From NCBI GenBank assembly GCA_001305115.1, contig BCAA01000007.1, forward strand, positions 1 to 64,000: DNA of 64,000 nt. Direction: 5' to 3'. The notes below the pieces were generated by a model that was not told where the DNA came from, did no database searches, and saw only the letters and a program-made list of their open reading frames with translations. Source of the stretch: Clostridia bacterium UC5.1-1E11. GTDB lineage: Bacteria > Bacillota > Clostridia > Oscillospirales > Acutalibacteraceae. Each line of letters begins with the position of its first letter. The first letter of the stretch is position 1. The translations under genes and the position numbers were made by a program. Positions 20,416 through 28,047 of the stretch are shown here, piece by piece.

Positions 20416-20654
20416 CTATTTCAAGAGAGTATTCGGCGTTGTATGTAACGCCGCTGCAATGATGGAAAGCTCCTGATCCGTTACCCTACGGCTCTGCCCC
20501 TCTAACTTCGAAAGGTCGGTTGCAGAGATTTCATTCCACGAAGCTGTAGCATTGCCATAAATTCCATCTGTTTCCAACCGGCTGCTTTTCGAAGGTCTGC
20601 TACACGGGCTCCTACGATATTCCGGTCACCCAACGGGTAAATGCACGGTCTCAC
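20416..20654 (-). pseudogene. XRE-family regulator, frameshifted
   Basis: GTG 20654 has AAGGAGG 7 nt upstream. The first half reads LGDRNIVGARVADLRKAAGW and KQMEFMAMLQLRGM; after one missing base the second half reads ISATDLSKLEGQSRRVTDQE and LSIIAAALHTTPNTLLK. Together they give a normal 79-residue HTH_3 protein, so either a recent mutation or a base-calling error. Confidence 0.6.
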
Positions 20655-20855
20655 ACCTTTACCTCCTTGACATTTTCCTCTCTCTGCGGTACACTAAGCG
20701 CGTGAAGAATTATCCCTTTGCCGCTGTCAGAAGTGCCCCTTCTGGCGGCGGCTTTCTTTTTTATCAGTATCATTCCGGTTTTCTTCCTTTTAAAATTTCT
20801 GGCGGTCGATCGCTCCATCTGTGATGTGCCTTTGCTACTATCGTCCGTACGATCA

Positions 20856-21197
20856 TCATCCAATACGGCCAGCGTCGCCAACATCAGAATCAGCGTCATC
20901 TATGGGTGTGCCATCATCCATTCCAGCATTCGGCTTTCCTCCTTCCATTGAAATCACAAAAGACGCGGTTCCCAAGACGTTTTGAAACTCTTTGGCCACT
21001 TCTTCTGCACTTGGGTACACCTTACCGAGCTGATCCGCATACCGGCATATGATACAGATCAAAATAGGCGCTGAAGCCTCTTTCACGGGGTTGATTGCCC
21101 CAGCGATATTTTCAGATACCGCCACCAATAAGCGATCCCGTTTTCGAAAAATACCCTCATCCTCCTGCTCTACGGCTTGTGAAAATTCGTCCACCAA
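20856..21197 (-). CDS. Hypothetical phage-type protein
   Basis: 113 residues beginning MVDEFSQAVEQEDEGIFRKR and ending in an acidic Asp/Gly-rich tail. The frame is intact. I do not recognise the family. It is next to another small gene of the same strand and in the early region of the decayed prophage. Confidence 0.4.
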   Translation of the reverse strand: MVDEFSQAVEQEDEGIFRKRDRLLVAVSENIAGAINPVKEASAPILICIICRYADQLGKVYPSAEEVAKEFQNVLGTASFVISMEGGKPNAGMDDGTPIDDADSDVGDAGRIG

Positions 21198-21203
21198 TGT
21201 GTC

Positions 21204-21416
21204 TCATGTTAATCTTCTTCGATTTGTATTCTCCTTGCGTGTGGCATAAGTGGGCCACTCAACCTTTATCTCTACTTCCGCCCCTAATCGTTCACTTTCC
21301 AGTTTCGACAACGCCCGCTCGAAGTTCTCTCGCGTTCGCGCCACCAGCTCCGGCGTTGCGTCTATGTAGTAGACTCGCACAATGGGTGTTCCTGTATCTC
21401 CGCGGGCATATGCCAT
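21204..21416 (-). CDS. Hypothetical small phage-type protein
   Basis: About 70 residues from the ATG at 21416 (MAYARGDTGTPIVRVYYIDA). It is predicted as strand-helix-strand with a charged C-terminus. It is 6 bp upstream of the gene at 20856, probably in the same operon. No family recognised. Confidence 0.4.
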   Translation of the reverse strand: MAYARGDTGTPIVRVYYIDATPELVARTRENFERALSKLESERLGAEVEIKVEWPTYATRKENTNRRRLT

Positions 21417-21611
21417 ATGAATCACCTCCTAGAATGGGTATGGGATTCGTGGATTGTCCTATGCCCGGTTTTCGCCGCCGTGGGCCGGTTTTTATTATGC
21501 TGAAGCGTTTGTCGATATGTATAATTTTTCTCTTTTCTTTATATGCGTATTTTTGTGTAACGTCATTTGGATTTATGTGTAATAATATAAAGAAAGAAAG
21601 GGAGAACGAAG

Positions 21612-21790
21612 ATGAAACGCTGGAAGGTAATCAACACTTTAAAAGCCGGGAGCTTTAGCTAGTAATGTATAGTGGAAACCATGATATATATTTCAACCCA
21701 GCTACCAAAATCACTATTCCAGTTAAACGTCATATAGAAATTGACAATACAGCAGCAAAAAAGTTATTAAGACAGGTGGAGCTTCGATAA
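21612..21790 (+). pseudogene. HicA-type toxin, disrupted
   Basis: ATG 21612 follows GGGAGAACGAAG and gives MKRWKVINTLKAGSF, then a stop. In another frame the rest of a HicA domain follows: SGNHDIYFNPATKITIPVKR and ending in KKLLRQVELR. The catalytic His of the GxHxxY-type motif (SGNHDIYF) is present. Around ten residues between the halves are garbled, so it is most likely inactive. Confidence 0.7.
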
Positions 21791-21825
21791 GCCCCTTGCT
21801 TGTCAAAAATGTTTAAGGAGGCTTT

Positions 21826-22242
21826 ATCGTACGTTGTTTATATACAGCAGTTTTTAGTCCTCATGGGGACGGTGGATATATTACCTCCGTCCCAGATATT
21901 CCTGGATGTATCACAGGTGGAGTTACTCTAGACGAAGCGGTGAGCATGGTATGCAACGTGATGGCAGGCTGCCTGTGTGTCCTGGAAGATCAGCACGTAG
22001 AAATCCCCTCTGCATGCGCTCCATAGAATATTCCCATAGAATCAGATGTGAATGTACGTGCTTGGATTGATGTAGATACAATCAAATACCGAGCAGAAAC
22101 GGATAATCGCATTGTACGAAAAAACATGTCTATTCCGTTCTGGCTAAATGCACAGGCAGAGCGCGAAGGGATCAACTTTTCCCAAACCTTGCAGGCTGCT
22201 CTGAAAAAACGCTTTGGGAATTACGCAGGAGCATTAAAGTGA
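21826..22242 (+). pseudogene. HicB-family antitoxin with an internal amber stop
   Basis: AAGGAGG at 21815-21821 precedes a frame reading YTAVFSPHGDGGYITSVPDI and PGCITGGVTLDEAVSMV, the HicB partial RNase-H fold. TAG at about 22024 interrupts it. The same frame then gives NVRAWIDVDTIKYRAET and the C-terminal HTH/RHH part ending in KKRFGNYAGALK. No clear ATG is seen. It lies 36 bp after hicA. Confidence 0.65.
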
Positions 22243-22647
22243 GTTCTTACGTAATGAATTTAATCTATCCAGCTTATTTCTGTCCCTACAGGCAGAACAA
22301 AGGTGGTTATACAGTGGAAGTCTCAGACCTTCCCGCATGCGTGAGCGAAGGGGATTCTCTGACAGATTCTATTCTAATGGCTACGGATGCAGTTTCCGGA
22401 TGGGCTCTCGGTGGACTGGAAGATGGCAAAGACGTACCCAAAGTAAGCCCAATAGAGAGCCTCCGTTCTAAACCCGGTGATTTCGTCAACATTCTCGTTT
22501 TGGACATGGATGCCTACACGGAAAATATGATAAAAAGCGGTTCGAAAAAATCTTACAAATCTCGCATGGCTCAATATTTTTGCAGAAAAGAACCATATCA
22601 ATTTTTCGCAGGTGCTTCAGAATTCTCTAACCACCATTTATCAGTAA
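22239..22647 (+). CDS. Second HicB-family antitoxin; two probable homopolymer errors
   Basis: GTG 22239 overlaps the TGA of the preceding HicB; ATG 22254 is also possible. It reads MNLIYPAYFCPYRQNKGGYT and LPACVSEGDSLTDSILMATD, then about 100 residues on loses frame in AAAA/AAAAA runs near 22528-22540. Adding one A to each run gives YDKKAVRKNL and HINFSQVLQNSLTTIYQ to TAA at 22645, a normal 137-residue HicB with a C-terminal DNA-binding part. Confidence 0.6.
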
Positions 22648-22723
22648 CAACAAAAAGCCTAAAACGTCTGCTTTAGTTCCTTTAGTTGAAAACAAAACCT
22701 CCGATACAATGAAAGAATGGTTG

Positions 22724-22936
22724 TCATTTTTTGCCCAGTTCGTTCTGTAAAAACGAAATCCATATCCGCTCAAATTCCATAGCACCATTAGCCTTAAAAA
22801 CCTCTGTGGCGATTCCCTCAATTGAGAGTGTCGGATCAGAGGTCTCTTTTTTCTTAAAATAAATCCTTCTAATTTCACCGTCAAAAACCCATCCAAAAGA
22901 GCAGCCACACGAGTTCCGTCTGAAATGATCATTCAC
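22724..22936 (-). CDS. Hypothetical protein, weakly supported
   Basis: Up to 70 residues ending in FERIWISFLQNELGKK. It has no clear ribosome binding site for this frame, and an overlapping frame is also open. No family recognised. Confidence 0.2.
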   Translation of the reverse strand: MNDHFRRNSCGCSFGWVFDGEIRRIYFKKKETSDPTLSIEGIATEVFKANGAMEFERIWISFLQNELGKK

Positions 22937-23003
22937 TTCAGAAACTCCATCGTTATCATCTCCTTCCTACTTTGGCTTCCTCCTCTGCCTTGGGGCGGCC
23001 TTT

Positions 23004-23190
23004 TTATACTGTTTTTGTCTCTCCTGTCACCGTACAAACTAATAAATGATTTGGAATAATGCCAAGTACTTCGCGGGCTCTAAACATTTCATTCGCATCG
23101 AGTTTTCTTCTTTTACTCGTTATGTCATATAATTGTTGTAGAGTTAAGTTCGTCTCTTGAGCCACCACATTCTTTTTGATTTTAATTTTG
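23004..23190 (-). pseudogene. C-terminal fragment of a small HTH protein
   Basis: A frame without a usable start reads QETNLTLQQLYDITSKRRKL and FRAREVLGIIPNHLLV to TAA at 23004. This is a Cro/CI-like helical pattern. It lies divergent from the XRE gene at 23.4 kb, as repressor pairs do in phage switches. Confidence 0.35.
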
Positions 23191-23318
23191 TTTATTTTTG
23201 AATGAATATTATCTCAAATATAAAATATTTTTATTTGTTTTTTGCTTATTTTTCGATCTTTCTATATATTAATATCGATATATTCAGTATGTATTTACTG
23301 ATTTCCTCCGTTTTTGCA

Positions 23319-23347
23319 TTGACTTTTTGATAACGGCAGCATACTCT
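23319..23347 (+). promoter_or_regulatory. Promoter of the XRE gene
   Basis: TTGACT (23319-23324), 17 bp, TACTCT (23342-23347), a near-consensus vegetative promoter ahead of the XRE reading frame. Confidence 0.6.
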
Positions 23348-23368
23348 AAAAGCCAAAAAGATGATAAC

Positions 23369-23820
23369 GTGACAAGAGAAGAGATCGCAAGTATTACCAA
23401 ATCCATGCGCATAAATTCGGGGCTTACCCAAAAGCAAATTGCAGAAAAACTTGGCAAAAAGCAGCAAACCATAGCATCCTGGGAATCCGGGCAATCGCAG
23501 CCTGATGCAAACACCCTATTTGCTTTTTGCTCTCTGTGCGGTACTACTGTCGATATTGCCTTCGGTTTTACACAACAAAAAAACTCCCCCACCCCGGCAG
23601 AACCGGAAGTAGGGGATTCGGATTATGATGCATTAGATGGATACGGCCTGTCCCAACATGATTATGATTTAATCTACACGTTTTGGTGGATCTGGGCGTA
23701 TTGAGCAAAGGACAAGATATTACTCGTGACCAGATCGGGGTCTTGTCCGGGGTCTTGCGGATTCTCCGTTCCACGTTCTCTCCGTCCGATGTAGGGAGCA
23801 AGAAAGATAAGGCGGTCTGA
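23369..23820 (+). CDS. XRE-family regulator; one probable frameshift near the C-terminus
   Basis: HTH_3 domain: MRINSGLTQKQIAEKLGKKQ then QTIASWESGQSQPDANTL, followed by an acidic linker. GTG 23369 or ATG 23405 is the start; the binding site is weak. In the original frame it stops at 23703. Adding one base near 23681 gives a further helical segment VLVDLGVLSKGQDITRDQIG to TGA 23820, which reads like a genuine C-terminus. A minus-strand frame (23674-23895, MKKLYHCPENVKQAIREAYS, with GGAG upstream) competes for this stretch; I cannot settle which is real. It may control the recombinase just downstream. Confidence 0.6.
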
Positions 23821-24145
23821 TATTGCCGGTTGTTTGCTGTAAGCCTCCCGGATTGCTTGTTTCACGTTTTCGGGACAATGATACAATTTTTTCATAAAAC
23901 TATCTCCATTCCCTGGGCCTGTCTGCCCTTTATCTATATAGGGCCAGTGTAAATGGAAAATCGTTCCATGATGTCAACATTTTTCACTTTAAGATTTATT
24001 TGTTCTATTTCGACAAAATTTTATTTGAGAATATATGCAATTCATGGATATAAAATCTTTTAAATAGAAGATCAATATTTCTTTTTATAATTGTACCGAT
24101 ATGAAATATCAATAAACAAAATAGAAGAGTAAGGAGGTGAATCCT

Positions 24146-25666
24146 TTGCGCTATGGGGAGTATCTTCGAAAATCCCGGATGGACGATCCTCATGAACCGC
24201 TGGAAGAAACGTTACGGAGACATCGGGAAATTTTAAAGAAGTTTGCCGTTGAGCACAACATTCCAATTGCAGAGAAAGACATCTATGAGGAAGTGGTTTC
24301 CGGCGATAGCCTTTATGCACGCCCGCAAATGTTGCGGCTTCTGGAAGACGTCGCCGCTGGCAAATTCGACGGAATTCTGTGTATGGATATTCAGCGCCTG
24401 GGCCGCGGTTCCATGAGCGACCAGGGCATTATATTGGAGGCGTTCAAATCATCCGGTACAAAGATCATCACGCCGGTCAAAACATACGATCTCAATGACG
24501 AGAGCGACGAGACATACACGGAATTTGAGGCGTTCATGGGCCGTCAGGAACTCAAAATGATTAAACGCCGCTTGCGGCGCGGCCTAAAGAAGACCATCGA
24601 GGACGGCGGCTATGTGGCGAACGCTCCATATGGCTATGACAAGGCCAAAATTGGAAAACGTCCTACGCTCAAGATCAACGAAGAGGAAGCAAACTTCGTC
24701 CGGTTGATGTTTGACCTGTATGCAAATAAAAACATGGGGTGCCAGCAGATCGCGGATGTAATCAATGGCATGGGGGCAAAACCACACCGTGCTGCACAGT
24801 TCGGCCGGACTGCCATTCGCCAAATACTTACTTCCCCTGTCTATCTTGGCAAAATCGTATGGGACCGAGTGACCTATATTCATCCAGGCATGCAAGGTAG
24901 TACAAAACATGGCAAAATCTATAACCCAAAGGAATCCTGGACAGTGGTTGATGGCCTCCATCCGGCAATGATCGACGAGGATACGTTTTATCGTGTTCAA
25001 GAGATTTTTGCCAATCGCTACCATTCCCCAAGTTTTAAGGGATATGTGGAAAACCCTCTCGCTGGTCTAGTGATCTGTAGTAATTGTGGTGCAGCCATGC
25101 AGCGCCAGATGTGTAAGGGTGGCCCCATTTTGCTCTGTCAAAAACGTGGATGTATCGTTTCAAGCCGTTTGGCTTTGGTCGAACAAGAAGTATTGCGCAG
25201 GCTCCGCGAAGAAATCGGAAACCTTTCTGCGATGCAGGCAGTTCCCGTTGATGAAGATGATCACGCAGAAGAAGTCTTGAAATCCATTGAGCGAGAGATC
25301 CGCACAGCAAAGCAACAGGACAGCCGGCTACATGATCTTTTGGAACAGGGAGTCTACGACGCCGATACCTTTTTGGCAAGGCATCAAATCTTATTGGATC
25401 GCATTGAAAAGCTGAAAGACTCTAAGCTTCCATTTCTGCAACCGAAAAAGCAACTCAACATTCCGGCCATGCAGATGCGAATTCAAGATGTCCTGGATCA
25501 CTACCCAAACGCTTCCGGGGCTGCTAAAAATGAAATGTTGAAGTCTGTGATCGAGCACATAGACTATCGCAAACGAAAGGGAGCTAAACCCGCAGAATTT
25601 GAACTCGACATTTTACTTTTTACCCCTTTATGTCGCTACATAAAGCCGCTCCGGGCGGACAAATAA
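24146..25666 (+). CDS. Large serine recombinase (excisionase/integrase of the skin-like element)
   Basis: About 506 residues. Start TTG 24146 is 8 nt after AAGGAGGTGA; the upstream in-frame GTG 24137 overlaps that site and is rejected. Resolvase catalytic domain with nucleophile Ser in YLRKSR and with the Arg-rich stretch GRQELKMIKRRLRRGLKK; recombinase domain (about 165-270, GYVANAPYGYDK onward); zinc ribbon CSNCGAAM...CQKRGC; a coiled coil and C-terminal tail. It cuts both strands at the att cores and inverts nothing visible, so integration/excision is the expected job. The gene is intact while most of the element is decayed. It lies 34 bp from attR, as SpoIVCA does in skin. Confidence 0.93.
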   Translation: MRYGEYLRKSRMDDPHEPLEETLRRHREILKKFAVEHNIPIAEKDIYEEVVSGDSLYARPQMLRLLEDVAAGKFDGILCMDIQRLGRGSMSDQGIILEAFKSSGTKIITPVKTYDLNDESDETYTEFEAFMGRQELKMIKRRLRRGLKKTIEDGGYVANAPYGYDKAKIGKRPTLKINEEEANFVRLMFDLYANKNMGCQQIADVINGMGAKPHRAAQFGRTAIRQILTSPVYLGKIVWDRVTYIHPGMQGSTKHGKIYNPKESWTVVDGLHPAMIDEDTFYRVQEIFANRYHSPSFKGYVENPLAGLVICSNCGAAMQRQMCKGGPILLCQKRGCIVSSRLALVEQEVLRRLREEIGNLSAMQAVPVDEDDHAEEVLKSIEREIRTAKQQDSRLHDLLEQGVYDADTFLARHQILLDRIEKLKDSKLPFLQPKKQLNIPAMQMRIQDVLDHYPNASGAAKNEMLKSVIEHIDYRKRKGAKPAEFELDILLFTPLCRYIKPLRADK

Positions 25667-25676
25667 GAATATCTCT

Positions 25677-25714
25677 ATATCTATAGAAAGGTTGATCTTA
25701 TGATAAAGACTGTC
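25677..25714. other. attR junction of the intervening element
   Basis: Core TGA at 25701-25703. Element-side arm ATATCTATAGAA (25677-25688) matches, as inverted repeat with one mismatch, the arm at 14215-14226. Host-side arm ACTGTC (25709-25714) is the exact complement of GACAGT at 14188-14193, each 5 bp from the core. Confidence 0.85.
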
Positions 25715-26433
25715 TGGAAGATCTTCGTGTTTACTTCACACCCGACAAGCACGACTTGATCGAACAAGCAACCAATGTACGTATTCGCAATGTGGAGGTC
25801 ATCACCGTCTATTTGGATCTGGAGCCTGTTCCTTTTAACAAGGGGTTCTATTCAATTGACATGACCTTCTTCTTCAATGTCTGCCTGGATGTATATTCCC
25901 TGCCAACTGGCGGCCCAGTTATTGTCAGTGGTATCTCTGTATTCAATAAAAAGGTCATCCTGTTTGGCAGCGAAGGAAATGTCAAAATGTTCAGCTCGGA
26001 TCTGAACTGCGATGATGTGGATACGCAGCTCACCAGTGGTCGGGTTCTGCCCAAGGCCACTGTGCAAGTTGCAGAACCGATCGGCCTTTCTGCGCGTATT
26101 TGTGATCGTCCGATGGGATGTTGCGATACCTGTTGCCGGATTCCGGACAGCATCTGCCAGCGTTTTGGCGGCCAGTTTGAGACCAACACCTGCCGCAATG
26201 TCTATGTCACAATCGGTGTCTTCACCATTGTGCAAATCGTACGTAATGTTCAGATGTTAATCCCTGCCTATGACTTCTGCATTCCAGAGAAAGAATGCGT
26301 TACAACCAGTGATAATCCGTGTGATATGTTCCGCCGCATTGAATTTCCTACGGACGAATTCTTCCCGCCAAAGGTGGGCGAATCCGGATGCGGTTGTGAT
26401 TGTCGCAACCGTAAATCTAGTTGTACTGACTAA
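25702..26433 (+). CDS. 3' part of the interrupted conserved cysteine-rich gene
   Basis: Begins in frame with GAT of the joined codon 34 and reads DKDCLEDLRVYFTPDKHDLI, then conserved stretches EVITVYLDLEPVPFNKGFYS, PKATVQVAEPIGLSARICDR and MLIPAYDFCIPEKECVTTSD, ending in a Cys cluster GCGCDCRN. 243 codons remain. With the 33 codons at 14101 the restored protein has 276 residues. There is no signal peptide or membrane helix. An internal TTG at 25756 could start translation but has no ribosome binding site, so the fragment is probably silent until excision. The many Cys suggest cross-linking or metal binding, as in spore coat proteins; unproven. Confidence 0.9.
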   Translation, partial: DKDCLEDLRVYFTPDKHDLIEQATNVRIRNVEVITVYLDLEPVPFNKGFYSIDMTFFFNVCLDVYSLPTGGPVIVSGISVFNKKVILFGSEGNVKMFSSDLNCDDVDTQLTSGRVLPKATVQVAEPIGLSARICDRPMGCCDTCCRIPDSICQRFGGQFETNTCRNVYVTIGVFTIVQIVRNVQMLIPAYDFCIPEKECVTTSDNPCDMFRRIEFPTDEFFPPKVGESGCGCDCRNRKSSCTD

Positions 26434-26463
26434 ACCTTTCCTTTTACTTCGATCATCGCGGCA

Positions 26464-26510
26464 TAAAACACGAGCCTGTGGAGTCCTATTTTCCACAGGC
26501 TCGTGTTTTA
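26464..26510 (+). terminator. Terminator of the interrupted gene
   Basis: Perfect 19-bp stem TAAAACACGAGCCTGTGGA with its complement, 9-nt loop, about 30 bp after the stop. T-rich on both sides. Confidence 0.9.
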
Positions 26511-26585
26511 CCCTTTCAGTTCGAGATTCAATAAATAAAAGTATTTTGTCCTAACAACTCCCCCCTTCGAAAAACAGTAGCTCCA

Positions 26586-26624
26586 AAAATCCCGGACTCT
26601 ATTTGGGATAGAGTCCGGGATTTT
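26586..26624 (-). terminator. Terminator of the MATE gene
   Basis: Perfect 17-bp stem AAAATCCCGGACTCTAT with its complement and a 5-nt loop, 20 bp beyond the MATE stop codon. Confidence 0.9.
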
Positions 26625-26644
26625 CTCCTTTACGATTTAATTCA

Positions 26645-28024
26645 TTATAAATTTTTAATTGTTTTCCGATACATTCTTGCAAACATGAAGATACTGGCCA
26701 ACAGAGAGGCGACTTCTGCAATCGGAAAAGCATACCAGATGGGTGGCAAACCGATCTGGGACAATAAAAACGCCGCAGGCAGTAAAACGACCAACTGTCT
26801 GAGTACAGAGACGATCAAGCTGCTTACACCATGCCCAACCGCCTGGAACAGTGTGGAAAACAAGATCCCCAGTGCCGCTGGAAGGAAACTCAAACTAATA
26901 ATTCGTAGAGCAGGGACACCAATCCCTAACATGTTTTCAGAAGCATTGAAGATCAAAAGCAACTGGTCAGGAACTGCCCAGAACAAAATCATACCACAGG
27001 CCATAATGACCAGAGCAATAACGCTGCCAATCTTCAGAGCAGACACCAATCGTTCTCTGTTACGTGCGCCATAGTTATAGCCCATAATCGGCATTAGCCC
27101 CTGTGTCAAACCAAAAACCGGCATAAAGACAAAAGATTGTAGTTTAAAATAGATACCAAAAAAGGCTACTGCTGTCTCGGTAAACACAATCAAAATTGCA
27201 TTCATACCCATAACCATTACCGAGCCGATCGACTGCATGATGATGGCGGGGAATCCGACCGCATAGATATTCCGGATGGTGTTCCAACGAAGTTTGAAAC
27301 CGCGGAAGGAAATTTTCACATCATGATCCTTGCAAAAGAGCACAATGGCCGCCACAATCATGGACAAAATTTGCCCCGCTACCGTAGCAACCGCTGCGCC
27401 TGCAACGCCCATCTTTGGCATTCCAAGCATGCCAAAGATAAAAATTGGATCTAATATGATATTGGTAACTGCGCCAATCAATTGGAAGATCATGGGATAA
27501 ACCATGTTGCCTGTTGCCTGCAAAGTTTTCTCAATATTGACTTCTACACAGACGCCCATAGAAAAGATACACACAATTCCCATATACTGCGTGCCCATTT
27601 CCACTACTTCCGGCGTGCTGGTGAATGCGCTGATAAACGCATGAGAGAAAAACAGACCGAAGAGTGCAAATAAAATCCAGTTTACTACTCCCAACAATAG
27701 GCCGTGAGTTGCCGCATGATCGGCCTCTTCCCGATGTCCTTCCCCTAAGCGGCGTGAAATCAGGGAATTGATTCCCACACCAGTGCCAACCGCAACCGCG
27801 ATCAACAAGTTCTGAATGGGAAATACAAGTGATACCGCTGTCAAAGCGTTTTCACTCAACTTTGCAACGAAATAACTGTCCACTACATTATACAGTGCCT
27901 GAACCAGCATGGAGAACATTGCTGGCAAAGACATGGACAGAATCAGCGGGAACATAGGGGCTGTTCCCATTTTGTTTTGTTCAAATTGTTTTGTTGCTTC
28001 TTGCATGCATTCACTCTTTTCCAT
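26645..28024 (-). CDS. MATE-family multidrug efflux transporter
   Basis: 459 residues with 12 predicted membrane helices in two MatE halves. The first half has LPAMFSMLVQALYNVVDSYF and the pattern LVFPIQNLLIAVAVGTGVGI; the second has FGIYFKLQSFVFMPVFGLTQ and GYNYGARN. These proteins export drugs or metabolites using Na+ or H+. The ATG at 28024 has no good binding site; ATG 28006 (MQEATKQ) has a weak AAAGAG. It lies 23 bp downstream of pcrA, possibly cotranscribed. The substrate cannot be told. Confidence 0.92.
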   Translation of the reverse strand: MEKSECMQEATKQFEQNKMGTAPMFPLILSMSLPAMFSMLVQALYNVVDSYFVAKLSENALTAVSLVFPIQNLLIAVAVGTGVGINSLISRRLGEGHREEADHAATHGLLLGVVNWILFALFGLFFSHAFISAFTSTPEVVEMGTQYMGIVCIFSMGVCVEVNIEKTLQATGNMVYPMIFQLIGAVTNIILDPIFIFGMLGMPKMGVAGAAVATVAGQILSMIVAAIVLFCKDHDVKISFRGFKLRWNTIRNIYAVGFPAIIMQSIGSVMVMGMNAILIVFTETAVAFFGIYFKLQSFVFMPVFGLTQGLMPIMGYNYGARNRERLVSALKIGSVIALVIMACGMILFWAVPDQLLLIFNASENMLGIGVPALRIISLSFLPAALGILFSTLFQAVGHGVSSLIVSVLRQLVVLLPAAFLLSQIGLPPIWYAFPIAEVASLLASIFMFARMYRKTIKNL

Positions 28025-28047
28025 ATCAATTCAAGTTGCCGTCTTCC

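Larger units (their letters stand above)
14200..25702 (+). mobile_element. Skin-like intervening element with large serine recombinase (11,502 bp)
   Basis: Bounded by TGA cores at 14199-14201 and 25701-25703. It splits one gene whose halves rejoin in frame on excision. The recombinase (24146-25666) lies 34 bp from the right core, as in skin-type elements. Contents from left to right: sigma-like gene, XRE gene, two phage structural remnants, RelE/YefM pair, CRISPR mini-array, Rha remnant, zinc-ribbon protein, Gp15 family protein, DUF1492-like remnant, XRE remnant, two unknown phage-type genes, HicA/HicB remnants, XRE gene, recombinase. The capsid, portal and lysis genes of a working phage are missing, so this is a decayed prophage that kept its recombination and control module. 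Confidence 0.9.

Noticed and set aside
23674-23895. Minus-strand ORF with a GGAG site opposite the XRE C-terminus
   Set aside because: It overlaps a more plausible continuation of the XRE protein; no family recognised, so it is mentioned there but not called.
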